Assembly (NCBI GenBank): GCA_050084515.1
Contig: CM114275.1
Coordinates: forward strand, 23,498,001 to 23,562,000
Reading direction: 5' to 3'
DNA: 64,000 nt
Source: Blasia pusilla
Taxonomy: Eukaryota; Marchantiophyta; Marchantiopsida; Blasiales
Below are positions 1 through 13,260 of the stretch, piece after piece (the stretch's first letter is position 1; each line of letters begins with the position of its first letter). Both the position numbers and the translations under genes were made by a program. A model generated the notes under the pieces. The model saw nothing but the letters and a program-made list of their open reading frames with translations, searched no databases and had not been told where the DNA came from.

Positions 1-1733
1 TAGTCTTGCTTGACTAAAAATAACTTTATAGGCTCCCTTCTATTTTCTCTAAATGATAGCATGGACTTGGAATTTCTACCACAAATTCATTTTAGGACTT
101 AATTATTAGATTGTCACAATTTCCGACCATATCCATTATAGAGTGTGTCATGGTTGCACATGCAATCGTGTTGTTGGATAACCAAGATGATGTCTTTTCT
201 TTAGTTAGTCTAAGAACTTGAGTTATTTTGTATGCAATTTATCTTGTTAGATTCAAGAGCTCAATGCTTGATGCTAGGGAAGGTGGTTTTTATCAATTTT
301 AGCATGACTCGTGCTTATGTTGAGTGATATCCATTGCACATGGAAAGATCATTGGGTGGTGCTAGTACAATATAGCTCATCATTAGATATGACGAAGTAA
401 TAAGGCTCAAACAAAAGCATCCAATGAATAAGTCAAGGGTGTAGGTCAAGGCAATAGTGATTGTTGTCAAGTTCTATGATGTATTGGATAGTTGTGAACC
501 CAACGATACCACACTGGTCTCTTTTCTACATTATTAATGCAAATATTGCATCAACCGAGGCCTCTTAAAGAATATTTATGTCAACCATATGGATAGGAGG
601 TGTGAATTTAGGTTCTCCAAAATTTCAAATACAAAACATACCAATTGTTTGAATTTATATGTTTCTACAACCATGTTAACAAATTATGTAATCAACATTA
701 CCTATGTGATCTTGATTTGGAATCCCAAAAAATGGATGGTTTTTTGCCATTTTTGAAGAATAAATAATCAATCAAAACACATGGTCTTTCCTTAAGAGAT
801 AAACAACCAATTGATCCTAAAAATTATGCATAGGAGACAGATAAGTAGACAAGGAAAAAAATTAAAGGAAAAAAATTATGAGATTATAAATTGTTTATCC
901 TTAAGAATAGGTATATCCAAGTATCCATGAAGAATAAAACTTTTAATTACTACCTTACATTGGTTACATAATCGGCTGGAAGAAAGTGACTTCCATTGAG
1001 TGCACTATAATCTTACTATTCTTGTTCAAGATGCCAAAGATTCAAATCCTTATGTCTTTCGTCCTAAAACTATCCCTGATTCCTAGAGTTGGAGTAAGCA
1101 TCTTCTTTAACCAAAAATTAAACTTATCATCCATTAAATGTACCTTGTAGAATGGTCTACGTAGAAACCCTTCATGTTGTGGAGTGGAGAAGTAAGAAAA
1201 AAGTGGAAAAAATCTATGGCAACCTCCTTAAGATGACATGAAGAGAATAGATGCCCAAATACTCTATGAACAAATGGTTGCTCTTCCGCAAGACATAATG
1301 CACTCATATTAGCTAGGTGGTGTCTTGTTAACTTAGTAGCCATGTGTAGAGTCAAGTTAGGTTGTAAATGTGGATATTGAATGGAACCTTTTCTTGCTCA
1401 ATACATAAACTAGAGAGTATCGATCCCAACAAACACTAAGGTGGGACCAAAGTCCAAATAGAATCATTATACTTTAAGTCTCAGTTTAAGAAATTTAATA
1501 GAATTTTATGATTATGAAGATTTCCATGCACCCAACCATGTCTTTGGAATGAGAGTATCACAAGCACGTATCTCAAACCAGATTCACTCTCCTGATGAGA
1601 GCTTGGGCTATAGACCTAGCAAGAAGGACCATAGCTCCGCCATCTCATGCTTAGAGATTCAACAAAGAGAGAATGAACTGCAAAGCTTCTTTTTTTTGGA
1701 TATACTGCTTACCTCTCCCAATCTCTCTTTGCG
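1..1733. other. AT-rich intergenic DNA, no gene seen
   Basis: I see no open frame with recognisable protein similarity in this stretch. It is AT-rich and stop-dense on both strands. The only short frames (for example 1549-1737) have no family signature. It probably consists of decayed repeats. Confidence 0.6.
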
Positions 1734-1738
1734 ATAAT

Positions 1739-2045
1739 TGTAGAAAACCGCTAAAGAAGCATAACTGATGGGATACGATCCTCACACTCACACCATGGAG
1801 AAAAAAATTTTGCAATGAGAGAATGAGTGGATGCCACTCCCCTTCTCAATCATACAGGGTATGTACAAGCAACCGTAACCCTAATTATAACCATAGTCTT
1901 GATTTTAACTAACTATGATTAAGTAACCTTAGTTAAGATAATCGTGCTTAACTCACTACCCAAGATTCTAATTTTCCTACTTCTTGTGAGTAACCAAATA
2001 TAGCACTTCATGTTTCTGATGAGCTTGACTATATCTCAATCTTCA
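1739..2045 (+). mobile_element. Solo LTR with 5-bp target duplication
   Basis: This 307-bp unit begins TGTAGAAAACC and ends CTCAATCTTCA, so it has canonical TG...CA ends. It is bordered by a perfect 5-bp direct repeat ATAAT (1734-1738 and 2046-2050). No coding region adjoins it, which fits a solo LTR left by recombination between the two LTRs of an element. A diverged copy in the opposite orientation lies at 17864-18164. The superfamily (copia or gypsy) cannot be told from the LTR alone. Confidence 0.8.
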
Positions 2046-2050
2046 ATAAT

Positions 2051-5006
2051 AACCTCTACCTACAATTAAGTTATATCATTACTTCTTCACATGCTCTAGG
2101 ATATCAAGGGCCACATCCTAAAATGGAAAGTAAACTATACTCCAAATACAAACTTACTAGAGATAGTATATTTCTCTATATAACTCTAAATATAGCCCAA
2201 ACGAAGGGAAAACCTACTCTCTCAAGTTACTAGAGACCTCAATAGATCATTTTTAATGTTATGAGAAGAGACATTGCTATCAACAAATCATAACAGATCT
2301 ATACATGAACGAGTAGACAACCCCAAGATAAAATACAAGGTCGATAAGATCTGCATCAACTATGCTTTATCCAAACATCCATTCAATGATACCGAATACA
2401 TGAACAGTAAGAGAAAGTCTGCAATAAACTCTCAATATGTGTGATCTTGGATCAATCCTAGCTCACTCTTCAAGAGAGAATCCAGGCTCAATACATGCAA
2501 GCTACACTATATCACGAATCCTAACATGGATTTGATCCAAGAAAGTTGAGTTGATAATAAATTTCACCTGAGGTATATCCCCTTTCCCACTTCCATGGAT
2601 GACTTGTACACATAGGCAACCTCCTCCTAGTGGATGATCAATAACGTGTAGTTCACAAGGTACTAACTCCCTAACCACTACACATGTGGTCCTTTCATAA
2701 GACCAACTACTACTTAACTAACAACTAACCCTCGATCCTATAGACCCAAATGTCTTCACACGAAGGATAAGAGGGTCAACCTCTCCAAGGTTGTCACTCC
2801 TCATAATTAAAGGGAAGGAAGACCTATGCTTGTGGGTCACCTCCTAAGAAGAGATCACATATAACCTCTTAAAATAGGGAAGTATAAGACGTCTCTAAGG
2901 CCTCGATACTGTCTTGCCCTACGTCTCATCTACCATGACATCAATCTCATGAGGTTGTTCTTTGATCTCCTTCAAGATGCCCTACGGATATTCATCAATC
3001 CATCCTAAAAGACGTGACAAAAAAGATCTTTAAATTGAGTGACAAAAGGATAATTAGTTTTTCCAAATCTATCCTTCCATCTACTCCCTTGAGAGACTTC
3101 CTCAACCCAACGGATCATGATTAGCCATCTACCAATGAGTCTTCTAGATCTCTACGTAGTAAAAAAAATCATTGATAGTTCTACCAATATTTGTGCATTT
3201 TTTACAAAGTTCAAATATCCTTCTAGGGTTCCTCCATTACTATATAACTCTACCATAGCAGTCTTGTATAATTTTAACGCACATCACCCACCAACAAACC
3301 AACTCATGTTGAATTTGAGATCTATGATGCGTTGTACTCTTCCTCAAATTCCTTACCAACCTCTATCTCTTGGAATGAGTCTTCTTTATATTGACGGTAC
3401 ATACTTTTGCTATTTCCAAAAGGTCATTGTGTTTACGTTAGAAATATTCCATTTAACCTAACTCAAAAAATACATTAAATAATTATTGTATAATTAAGAC
3501 CAACATTCTATCTTTCATATTGAAAGTATATAGGTGTGTCTTACTGAGGGCTAAAATCAAGAGTCCAAGGAGGATAATTGGAAAGGTGGGGTTCCCTAAG
3601 AGAACCCCATAAGGACCCATAGGGAGGACACTCTTCCTCCCTACCTGGTGAAGCCCTTCAACCATAAACTAATCAGATCAGTGTCTGGCCATGCTTCAGG
3701 TTTGACCTAGGAGAAATTTTGGTAGGAATTAACCAACGTACTATGATATAGGCGAGCAACTTGGAGAAATTGGTTAAGGTTTGGGGGAGAGGCTTCCTAG
3801 GAAGATAACATGCACTTGGGGAGACTCAACCTAATTAGCGCTTGCCGGTTTCTCAGTTACCTATAGATCGCGCAAGTGGCTGAGTTTTTGGGACTCAACT
3901 TAAGTCTTGCATTTGCAAAGCTCAAGGTCATGTTTGACATTGGTGTGTCATGCGAGTATAAAGAAAATATTCATGTGAGTCTAAATGTGCCTATGAATGA
4001 TCTTCCACCATGTGATTTTTCTTGTTGTGATCCATACTCTCTTCCTCCAATTGATTGACTTAGATGCCACTCCTCGGACTTAAAGTAGGAAATCAATAAA
4101 CGATGATAATCAGCATCACCATCTTCCTCAGTTTCCATCGTAAGAGTAATGAGCTTTGTCTCATGATCACCAAACATAATCTCTTCAGGAAACCATGCAT
4201 ATAGTATTTCTAGTTAGTCGACAAAATAAAGTACTACCAAAGGGTGAAACTTAACCCCAAGAGGAAGGATCTCTTTGGAGTGTGCAAAAATCTACTTTCA
4301 TAGGTTTCTTCTTTTCAAAACCCTACATCCATTTTTTACAACTTGCAATTGCATGCCACTCAAACTTTATGAACTTGAAAGCATGTAGGTCATTTTTAAT
4401 TGGACGAAGGTGCCTCCGTATTGACGCAAGCGCACTCCTTTGATTGGCTCCGGCTAGAAATGGAGACGATCGGTTCCATGTATCAATTGCGGATGATTCA
4501 CTATACGACTGATTATACTATTTTTTTTCAACATTGTATGTACAATGAAACAAAATAGCAAATTAATAAGATAAAATAGTAATACCCTTACTATTTTGAA
4601 ATGCCTCTTGAGGTTCCACACTTTGGTGAATGTAGAATTTGAGGGAGGGAAAAAGGTTGTGTTTGAATCTTGAGGGAAAGGGAGAATGGTCATGAAGGGG
4701 AAGATCTACTTGGTACTCCCGAAGAAATGGAGGAGTGTGATTATATTTAATGAGAAATGGGGTATTTACTAAAGAGATTACTCCCTGTCTTTAAAAAAGA
4801 GGACTGGAAGTTGCTCCAAAGATTATGAAATTATTTGAAATGAGGTTATGGAATGTTTACCAAGAATTTGTAATCCAAAAAAATTGCATACATCCATCCT
4901 AGCACGCGGTGTAATTCACTCATATTCGTACTAGCTAGGACCGAGGTAATTTATTAAAAATCTATTTTATATGATAGATATAAAGATTTTATAGAATTAA
5001 AAGACA
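2051..5006. other. Intergenic, decayed repeats, no gene seen
   Basis: About 3 kb of AT-rich sequence. Short frames at 3117-3461 (+), 3483-3665 (-), 3971-4177 (-) and 4454-4693 (-) show no domain or codon pattern I recognise. No splice-consistent gene model could be built. Confidence 0.5.
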
Positions 5007-5177
5007 CTAGTGGGCAGCCTGTGCCGTGCATGGGAGTGAAAGGACTAATCATATCGTACAAAAATTTGTTTTCTTGCTGCCCATAGAGGGGGAGATATTC
5101 TCTTGCTGCCCGGTTGCCACATAACAAACAAAGAGGTGTTTGTAAATCAAGAAGGCACTCTCCAATAATAATATAGA
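5007..5177 (-). mobile_element. Small non-autonomous Helitron
   Basis: Read on the minus strand this 171-bp unit starts TCTATATTATTATTGGAG and ends in a GC-rich imperfect hairpin followed by CACTAG. A 5' TC and a 3' CTRR after a hairpin are Helitron hallmarks. The flanking host bases are A (5006) and T (5178), the expected A|T insertion site with no duplication. Related 5' ends occur around 59.25, 59.39 and 60.07 kb. It is far too short to encode Rep or helicase and must have moved in trans. Confidence 0.7.
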
Positions 5178-5511
5178 TCACGTGATGAACCCTCATACTT
5201 TGCCACAAGTATAATGCTCGTGCGTTGTATGAGTTCTATGCTATGCTATCTCGTTCCTTGATTTAAATTCTGTTATGTTAATTTAGCATTTTGTTATACG
5301 TGTCATCATGGGAGAAGGCCAAAACAGGAGGAAGTGGTCCTCAAACCCCATCCTCTTTTAATTATATACTAGCACGAGTGAAAAAATAAAGTATGGGAAA
5401 CACATTCCTTGAATTTATTCCTCTTGTTAATAATACATACACGCATCGACATGGGAGGAATGAAAAAAATATACATGTGGTTCCTCAAAACCCCATCCTC
5501 TTTTAAAAATA

Positions 5512-5808
5512 CTAATATGTTGCCCGTGTGATGGATGACCAAGTTTCTTTTAAAATAACCCACTCCTCACTATGTGCATAAATTCTCCACTCCACTCCTC
5601 CCACATACAAATTCTCCCCTACTCCCACTCCTTGTTAATTACCCACTTCTCAATAAAACTGCCACTATTAACACCTATACTATCCCCTCCCCCAAAACCT
5701 TGCGACCATGGACATAATATCCCTTTCAAATAAATTTCCACGAAATTAATAGAGTGTTACTATTTTATCTTATTATTATGCACATGGTGTTGTCCATAAT
5801 AATATAGA
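5512..5808 (-). mobile_element. Probable non-autonomous Helitron with decayed 3' end
   Basis: On the minus strand it begins TCTATATTATTATGGAC next to a host A, and ends ...CACACGGGCAACATATTAG before T. The terminal TTAG is one transition from the canonical CTAG. Length is about 297 bp. The interior is AT-rich and noncoding. A second 'tactagcacgag' motif near 5366 may be the 3' end of another copy. Confidence 0.5.
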
Positions 5809-5859
5809 TAGACGTAGAGATTTGAGAAATGATGGTTATGTGAATGTAGAGAATGTGAT

Positions 5860-6388
5860 GTCTACGGGGCCCGTAAAAATAGGTGCACTTTTGATGCGCC
5901 CCACTAGCGTTTGATTTGATTTGTTCGAACCAGTTAACATGTCGATGCATGAAGTGTCGGGATATGCTGTGAAGGGGTCATCAGAAACGAGTCCTTCAAT
6001 GGCGGGAATACGACGATGAATGAATCGAACATGCGGCGCGAAACTCCGAGCGCAAGCCCTCGCTGAGTCGCGCTGCGGCCGCTTCTGCTGAAATTCTCGC
6101 GCTGCTCCGAAGCATCGGAGAATCGCGCTACCGCTTGGGAAAAGGTTCCAGGGAGGAAGAATCGTCGTGGTCGAGACCCGAGCTCGAGGGGAGACTGCCA
6201 GGGTTTTTCGCACAGCGGCGCTCGCGCTGAGGACAGTTTTTAGCTTGGCGATTGGTAGGTAGAGATTACTGGAGGTGAAAGCCTGCGGAGTGCGGAGCTC
6301 TCAGGAGCTGGTGGTTTTTTTATAGATGGCTGTTAGGCTGGTGCGTCGGACGTAGGTTCGGAAGGAGAAGAGCGGAGAGAGGGAGAAG
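5860..6388 (+). promoter_or_regulatory. GC-rich promoter and 5' leader of NUP85
   Basis: Base composition changes from AT-rich to CpG-rich just before the NUP85 start. This is the likely promoter and 5' UTR. No TATA box or transcription start could be placed. A minus-strand open frame here (5836-6213) has no recognisable domain and is treated as chance. Confidence 0.4.
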
Positions 6389-9300
6389 ATGGTTGAAGCG
6401 GGGAGCATTGTCATGTACGAGAACGGAAATGGGAATGGACATCGTGCGCGGTCGCAAAACCTTTGTTATAGTGTGCAGCACGGTATGTCGGGGATTCCCC
6501 GCGTTCAGATTTCCTGGGGAACCGGTAATCATCTTCGGCTTTCGTTTCTCCCGAAAAGTGGAGAGCGGAAGGAGGCAGGGAAAATTGTGGAGGTGCAGGT
6601 CGGGTTAAGCGGTGCGGAAGGTGCTGAAGCACGGCGAATTGCGTCGGCTTCTCTGCCCTTTTTTGTGGCTCTACAATCTGACAGGCGTCGGGAACTGTCG
6701 ATTTCAAGTGAGGCGCCTCACGGAGGTACCCCTTCTGACTGGTAAGTGAACTTGTTGAGTAGCGCGAGTATCTAAAATTGGGACATGTACTACAACGAAC
6801 TAGATTTAATCAGGTTCAAAATTTGCTGCTGTGGAGATTTTGGAACTTTTTACTTGCGTTCAGCTGCGAATATGGACTGACAGAAAACGAGCTAAAAGAA
6901 GTTTGCGTCGATAGTCGATGCTGTAGTGTTAGCAGCTCACAAGTTAAGTTAAAATTGACCAGACATTCAAATTGTTTTCTTTACCGCTTTTCAAATCTTC
7001 GAACGCCGACAGCATGTGGAAGGACTACAAGATACTACTAGTCTCAAGGTGTCTCTTGACGTTGTGTGTTCAGAATTTTGAAGATTTCCGAAGGTTACCG
7101 TCCAGCCATTTGGTAGAACTTTTTAGAGGGGGTTTTATGTAGTTACTAGCCATTCGGAAGCGTAATCGAAAGTAGTCCAATTGTTTTTACCCCGGCAGGT
7201 GTAGACGTATCCTTCAATTTAGACCTGATGGAAATGTATAGGTGGGAGAAAGTGCTGGATTACAGCCGCAATATAAGCAATTTGCTACTTACGGGTGGAC
7301 TTTCATCAGATATTGACTCAAGCGATGCGTACGATACAACGAAGGCAAGGTTAAGTGTTTTATTTTCTTGATTGTCATCCGCGTGAGTCGTATTAAGCTA
7401 GTCTAAGTGATGTTTGTGAATGCCTTGCGCTTGTGGTGTGTGTGATGTGGTCGTGTGCCTTGGGGTACTGCAGTACTCAAGTTGAAATTGGAGGATTTGC
7501 TAATACGTGTATGGAATATTCAGGAAATCAAATCAACAGCTGCCACACGAGCAATCTGGGACATGCTGGAAATCTTCTATGTTGACAAGGGCGCTGAGTC
7601 TTGGTTCCCAGAGCGACTGGTAGACTGGCTGGCGGTAAGATCTAAGGGTTATCTAGCTTTTATCAGCTACTAGTAGGTTCCCATGCGATGCACGGGATTA
7701 ATGATGGGTAATTTGAATTATGCATCATTAGCCTCCAAATTACGCCCGACGGATATCAAATCGGTCCCTAATTTGAAATGGCCGTGTGTCAAAAGCTGAT
7801 TGGTTCAAAAGAACAGGTGTCATAAGAGCAGGAGGTTAAAAATCAAGGTGGTGGTCTAAAATTTAGAACACCTTGTTGATTTTTTTAAAGTATAGATGAA
7901 GCCTGATACTTATGACTGCTTGGGCGAAATCTGAAAATATGTTGCATTTTGTGTCATTCTGCTACATGAAGCAACTCGATTTCTTTTAGAAGGCCAGTGT
8001 CTGAACTGCCGTTGGCTTACTTAAATTAAAAAAGAAAGGACTTGTTATTTACTTCTTACCCTCTTAAGCTAAGGTGTCCGGATGGGTCACAGCAGCCTGC
8101 CTAATCGATGGAAAATGAGATTTCACCCTACCTAATCTTATTTAGGTCATCCTCTCTTGTTCTTTGTTCTGACAGAGCCATGGCCCAAGCATATGCCAAA
8201 GAGATGCATCACTGAAGCGCAGATTGGTTGAAATAAAGAGGAGCCTGTCTGGTCGACAGGTCAGTATTCTTCAAATCACGGAATAGAAAGTTTTTGGATT
8301 GGAGAAAAAATAAGAAACTTGGGTTATAATGTGTTCAAGGTCCCTTTTTTCAGTGCTATTGCCTGTTGGCTAGAAAGTTTGTGCAGGACAGCATTATCTT
8401 ATTTTCATTGGTTGGATATTCTTCTTCATGGAAAAGGGGTCCTACTTGTACGATCTGAAATTCCATGGTGCGTGTGAGTGTCAATCTAGATAACAAATTG
8501 TTGCTTGTCATGGATCAGTTTCCAGAGGAGGAGCCAAAATATTGGGATGGAATTGCGTCTGCCCTTGCCGTTGGCTGGCTTGACTTTGTGGTATGTATCC
8601 TTCGTACCTGAAGATCGTGTGTTGCTTGAGTAGCTGAACTTCTAAACAAGAAATATCTTTGACATGGATGGAAGATAGGTTCGGTATGTATCAGTTGAGA
8701 TGCTGCAATATGGTCTTCCTCAGAAGCAGGGAATATGCTATTCCTACTAATTTTTTCTTGAACTTCCAGATTATAATTCTCTTGTTCTGCTGACTCACTG
8801 TAATTCGCTCTCCACATTTCGAATGCACAGATTAGTTTTCTGCGACTTCATGGATCTTACCGTCATGATCAAATTGACAGCCGGCAGGTAACCAAAATGA
8901 TTTGCTATTCTTTTGGAGGCATTTTGTGATTTGTCGTGTCATTTACTGATGAACATAGTTTCACATTGAGACCTCGCACATATGTGGGAGCTGCCTAATG
9001 CTTGTGAGAATTGTTGTGACAACCTTCTGTATCTGATTTGACTCTACACATACAGGATTTTGGGACTTTCTCAGAACTGTCATTAATTGTTCTCACCTCC
9101 AGTTAAACTATTGGTGACCAGGATAAAGCACTGGGTGGAATAGTCAAATACATATAGGTCACAATTGCAATCTTGTGACTAGCTGTTATGCTAATAAAAT
9201 TGAAGCTCTGATGTTCACCAAACAGACAGAGAATGGGCTTGTAGAAGCTGTCGCCGTATTGGTATCTGTGATGCCTCGACTGCGTCCAAGCTTCCCTGCT

Positions 9301-12300
9301 GATGCACCTGGAGTAGTTTACAGCTTCAAGCCAGAATTTGCCAAGGCATGTATATTTGTGTGTTATCCTTCTAATTAGTTCTTCTCCGCATGTGTGTCCT
9401 ATATCTTTCAAAGGAATACTTCCAAACTCTGGATCTAACATCAGGAATTTGAGACTGCAAAAGTCATAGCAAGATGACTTATAGTTATGACTTTCCAGTG
9501 GCTGGTGATGGTAAGTTGATGTCGTCAAAGGATTTGCCAATGACCTGATTTGGATGTGTTGCTGATAGGAGTGGGAACGCTGGAGAATACAAGTGGCCAA
9601 ATTAGACCGTAGTGGATATTGGAAGGAGTGCCACAATCAAATTACTCTAAATGGACTAAAGAAGTTACTGGCAATTCTTCAAGGCAATGTTGAGGTCCTT
9701 GTTGAGAGTACATCACATTGGATGGAGCTTTTAATAGCTCACTACCTGCATGTCAGACCGTTTGCCATTGTAGGTATTCTTCTCTTGATTGTTGACTTGG
9801 TTTGATTCAGGAAATTCTTGGATTTTGTCAATGTGACTGAAGGATCAATATGCTGGAGCTTGTTTCTTTGACTGAAAAGGTGCCTGGCATGACTGAAAGT
9901 TACATCCCAGTTGTCTGGTACTCTTTTTGCAGGCCTCAGAAGGTATTCTCAATCTAGCAGAGAGTTGCAAAGAATTCAAGGGTACCCAAACATCTGATGA
10001 GCTTCAGGAGCTCTTGTTTGCCATTCTGGGAGACAACACAGAGGTATGCTGAGGCACGCAAATTTCGGAATGTGGTTTTTTAACCTCTTTTTGTTGTAAA
10101 ATGCGTTTTATAAACGTTTCTCCCATTATTAGCGATGTGTTGTAACCGTAACATTCCAACCTGGAGAGGGTATTATGTCACAAAAGGGATTATGTGAAGC
10201 TATCTATATACATGTCAGAAGATGGTTGCTAGTGAAAGCATTGATTCTGTGTTATATGATGTGTCTTTCCAGGTGGTGATTGCTGAATGTGTACGGCTCT
10301 TCGAGCCCTGGTAATCTTGAAGCTGAAGTTAACTTCTATTAGGCTACCCTATTTTATGTGTATTTACACATTCATTAAGTGAGAATCCTTCAATCAAGAT
10401 TATGCAGGTGCACAAGGTTATTTGTAGATATGCCCCCGTACTTCCTTTGTGATATATCCAACAATGATATTCGTGGATATGCCCCCTTCGCCCCTTGCAA
10501 TCATCGTTGGGTTCCTTGATCTGTTAATGCTACCTTAATGAGCTGTGCATTCCCAATTCAATTTGGGCCATTCCTTCGCTCGCTCTGGAAAGATACTGCA
10601 CGCAGTAGTCCTGCATCAAGAGCAGCAGATAACAAAATCTTATAACAAAAAGATTAGTTAATGTATACAGCCTCTGAGCGCCGTGAAGATGTTTATGCTA
10701 ACCTGACGTCATATGCATAGGATGATGGCACATATGATTGAGCTGCTGACTGCAAAGAGCAACTATGTCGAAAACCTTCTCCGCAAGGAAAGGGATGTCC
10801 AAGGTGGAATAAGTTTGGAAGAAGTTTATCGCCTGTCATATGCTCAAGCTCTTGCATCTCATCCTCTCACTTGGCAGGTAAATCATAGTGACTTCTAGAA
10901 TAGGAATGAAGACCAGTGTGTGGAATTAGTTAGGTTATCCTAATGTGCTCTGAGGTAGTAGGGGCTGGACCACAAGGACACCAATGCTAGCTTGTGAGTT
11001 ACATTTTGTGTTTGCACACGGAAATTTTCTGGTTGCTCAATTGTTCTCCTTGGTATGGTGAGAGCTCAAATGGGGAAGAGTATAGAGTTTGTGAAATGAT
11101 GTCATAATCCATGACAATCTACAGTAGAAGGGTTGGTAGTATAGAGTGGTAGTGCTGCACACTTGGTCCATGATTTTTCTGAGTCTAGGCCTTGCTCTGG
11201 TTTCAGATTTAGGTAGTATTCCCACTAATGTGAGTGACTGTTCTTCGTCTGGATTTTCGTAATGGAGCTGTTTTTTGTTTGCAGTTGGCTCCTGCTTATT
11301 TGGCAGCTTGTCCAGGACAAGGTCTAGGAATGTTAGAGACAATACTGCTCAAGCTGCCAGTGACTGGTGATAATCGTCTTGCATCCAAGGTATACATATT
11401 CTAGATAAAGTACGAGCGTATGCAGCTTTGAATGGGTAAAGGATTTCATTGATTGCAATGCGTATCTGTATTTGGATTTTTCATTTACTGTTCTCATGTG
11501 GAGAGAGAAATAATGAAGCATATCGATCAGCGGACACTTACATTTTATGTGAAATATGTGTAATACTGTCAAAATTGGTTGAAAATGCAGGCTTTGGTTG
11601 TTTGTCAACTCTATGGTCTTCAAGCAGTGGGGGCGACGATCTGCAGGGTAAGTGGGATGTTCCTCTGTTGCATTTAGTGACCTTAGCCATTTTTAGGGCT
11701 AAAAGTTTGTCATTTTTTGAAATAAACTGATGGTACAGATTATTGTAGTTATGTTTGCCATGAAACCTGCCTAATAGCATCTGAATTTCTAAGTTTTATT
11801 TTGAAGAGTAAGAAAAGGAATGATGGAACAGTTCTGTTATGGACATGGCAGAAAGTAGGAGTGCACAGCTGGAAACATGGTCAGATAGGTGGTGGAATTG
11901 TCTGGCTTCAACGGGCTCATGACAACCGGCTTATTTCAGCACTCTCTGATCAGCTGCTTGCTTCTGTGTCTACTGGAAGTAACTGGGGTCATGCCCAGAC
12001 TTTTGAGGTATCTACACTGACAGTAATTACTTATGACTAATACCATTCCGATGAGCTTGTTATTGGTCTGAAATGCTGTTCTGTCATCATTAGTGCCATG
12101 AGTGAGTGGACGGGCTTCTACTATTATGTGCTCGTGTACAATCTTTTGACAAAGCTGAATCAACATAACTGATCAAGCTTTTTCTTTGACTTGTCTTTGT
12201 GCAGCAAATACAAGGTTTGGTAGACCTTTTGGGCTCAGAGTTCCAGGCCACAGGGGGTCTCTCCTTCCTCCATAGGTGTGTAGATGTTTTGATCCAGTTA

Positions 12301-13260
12301 TTTCCCCCTTGGATCTATGTTTAATAGAGCTACTGCTGTACGAAATCTTGAAAAGCATATTTAGGTTTACTAATTATACATTTCTATTTTATGTTGAAAT
12401 AGACCTCTTTTTCTTTTCACCATACTCTGCGAGATGTTTTATTGGCTTTGTAATGTTTATCTGTCATAAAAATTAGTGAAAGCAGACCTTCCTTTCGTTG
12501 CATTTAGGTACAGAAACTTCAAGAATGCAATGCAAACCCTCTGGGAGATGAAGTCCCAAGATTCTGACAAGCCCAAAGTGACTGCCGCTGGGAGACAAGC
12601 AGCCGACTGTCTACTGGAGGTAAAGTGGTCGAGAATAACCTTTCTTCTGAACGTCCATTTGAATTTTATGGAAAGCAGAAATGAGGCACAGTATTTTGAT
12701 AAATTAGCCCTGGTCTCGTAGAGGCAGTTATAGCATTCATGTCCGCCTCTTAGTAAAAGACTTTGGGTGTTCTCAATGAAACTGATGTCATGCAGCTGTT
12801 CAAAGTTGGTGTCACACCAAAAAGATTCTGGATGTCACTGCTTCTAGACTCGGTAAGTTCACTCTTACTCTACCTCACTGCAACCCGATTTGGCATAAAT
12901 GGCCAGGCAAATTTCTAGCGGGGCTTCAAATGAGGAACCTGATGCTCTTTCTGCCTCTGTTACATTTGCCCTGAATTCTGAAGCATTCGAAAGCTTTTTT
13001 CAAATTGGCATCCTACTGAAAGGTCACTGTTCTGTGAAATAATTATTGGTTCTTGTCTGTACAAGGTGGAGTTGCTGGAGTGGCCAGAGCAGGTGCTACT
13101 CACTGCCGTAGAGACAAATGTTCTTTTGAACTGTGTGCAGGAGCTCAAACTCGCCAAACTGTGGGGGGGTGTAGACGATTTAGATTTTTCTGGGGCTCCT
13201 GCAGAAAGAGTAAGACTTGCCTTGGCCACGAACCTGGGCCGAGCTTTCCTGCAAGTGTAG
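6389..13260 (+). CDS. NUP85: Nuclear pore complex protein NUP85 (18 coding exons)
   Basis: Structural nucleoporin of the outer-ring Nup107-160 (Y) complex at the nuclear envelope. Exons fitted by phase: 6389-6707, 7199-7354, 7474-7634, 8176-8259, 8519-8590, 8831-8887, 9226-9345, 9569-9769, 9933-10043, 10273-10310, 10721-10877, 11285-11389, 11591-11647, 11852-12007, 12205-12275, 12508-12619, 12796-12852, 13066-13260. They sum to 2229 nt, or 742 residues; plant NUP85 is about 716. Diagnostic blocks matching plant NUP85 include PERLVDWL (exon 3), ENGLVEAVAVL (exon 7), WMELLIAHYLHVRPF (exon 8), SWKHGQIGGGIVWLQ (exon 14) and the C-terminal RVRLALATNLGRAFLQ. The fold expected is an alpha-solenoid. 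Introns are about 85-540 nt. The start is the first Met, followed by the family's PRVQISWGTGN block. The exon 2 donor is the weakest boundary: the better-looking donor at 7350 breaks the frame. Intron 7 appears to be GC-AG. Confidence 0.94.
7670..7896 (-). mobile_element. Helitron inside NUP85 intron 3
   Basis: On the minus strand this 227-bp unit starts TCTATACTTTAAAAAAATC and ends with hairpin CCCGTGCATCGCATGGG followed by AACCTACTAG. Host bases A (7669) and T (7897) flank it, the exact Helitron A|T site. It lies within intron 3 (7635-8175) without touching the splice sites, antisense to the gene. The 3' hairpin closely resembles that of the autonomous Helitron at 47881. Confidence 0.85.
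9346..9568 (+). other. GC-AG intron 7 of NUP85
   Basis: Exon 7 must end at phase 0 after AAG (9343-9345) to join exon 8 (GAG TGG GAA...). The intron then begins GCATGT, a GC donor, and ends GATAG. The nearby GT donor (9350) would force a frame with a TAG stop in exon 8. GC-AG introns are a known minor class processed by the major spliceosome. Confidence 0.7.

Noticed and set aside
5836-6213. 125-codon minus-strand frame before NUP85
   Set aside because: No domain; lies in the GC-rich promoter.
7350-7355. Alternative exon 2 donor (G|GTTAAG) in NUP85
   Set aside because: Better consensus but no acceptor near 7474 or 7525 then keeps the frame.
9103-9636. 177-codon minus-strand open frame
   Set aside because: Antisense to NUP85 exons 7-8, no domain.
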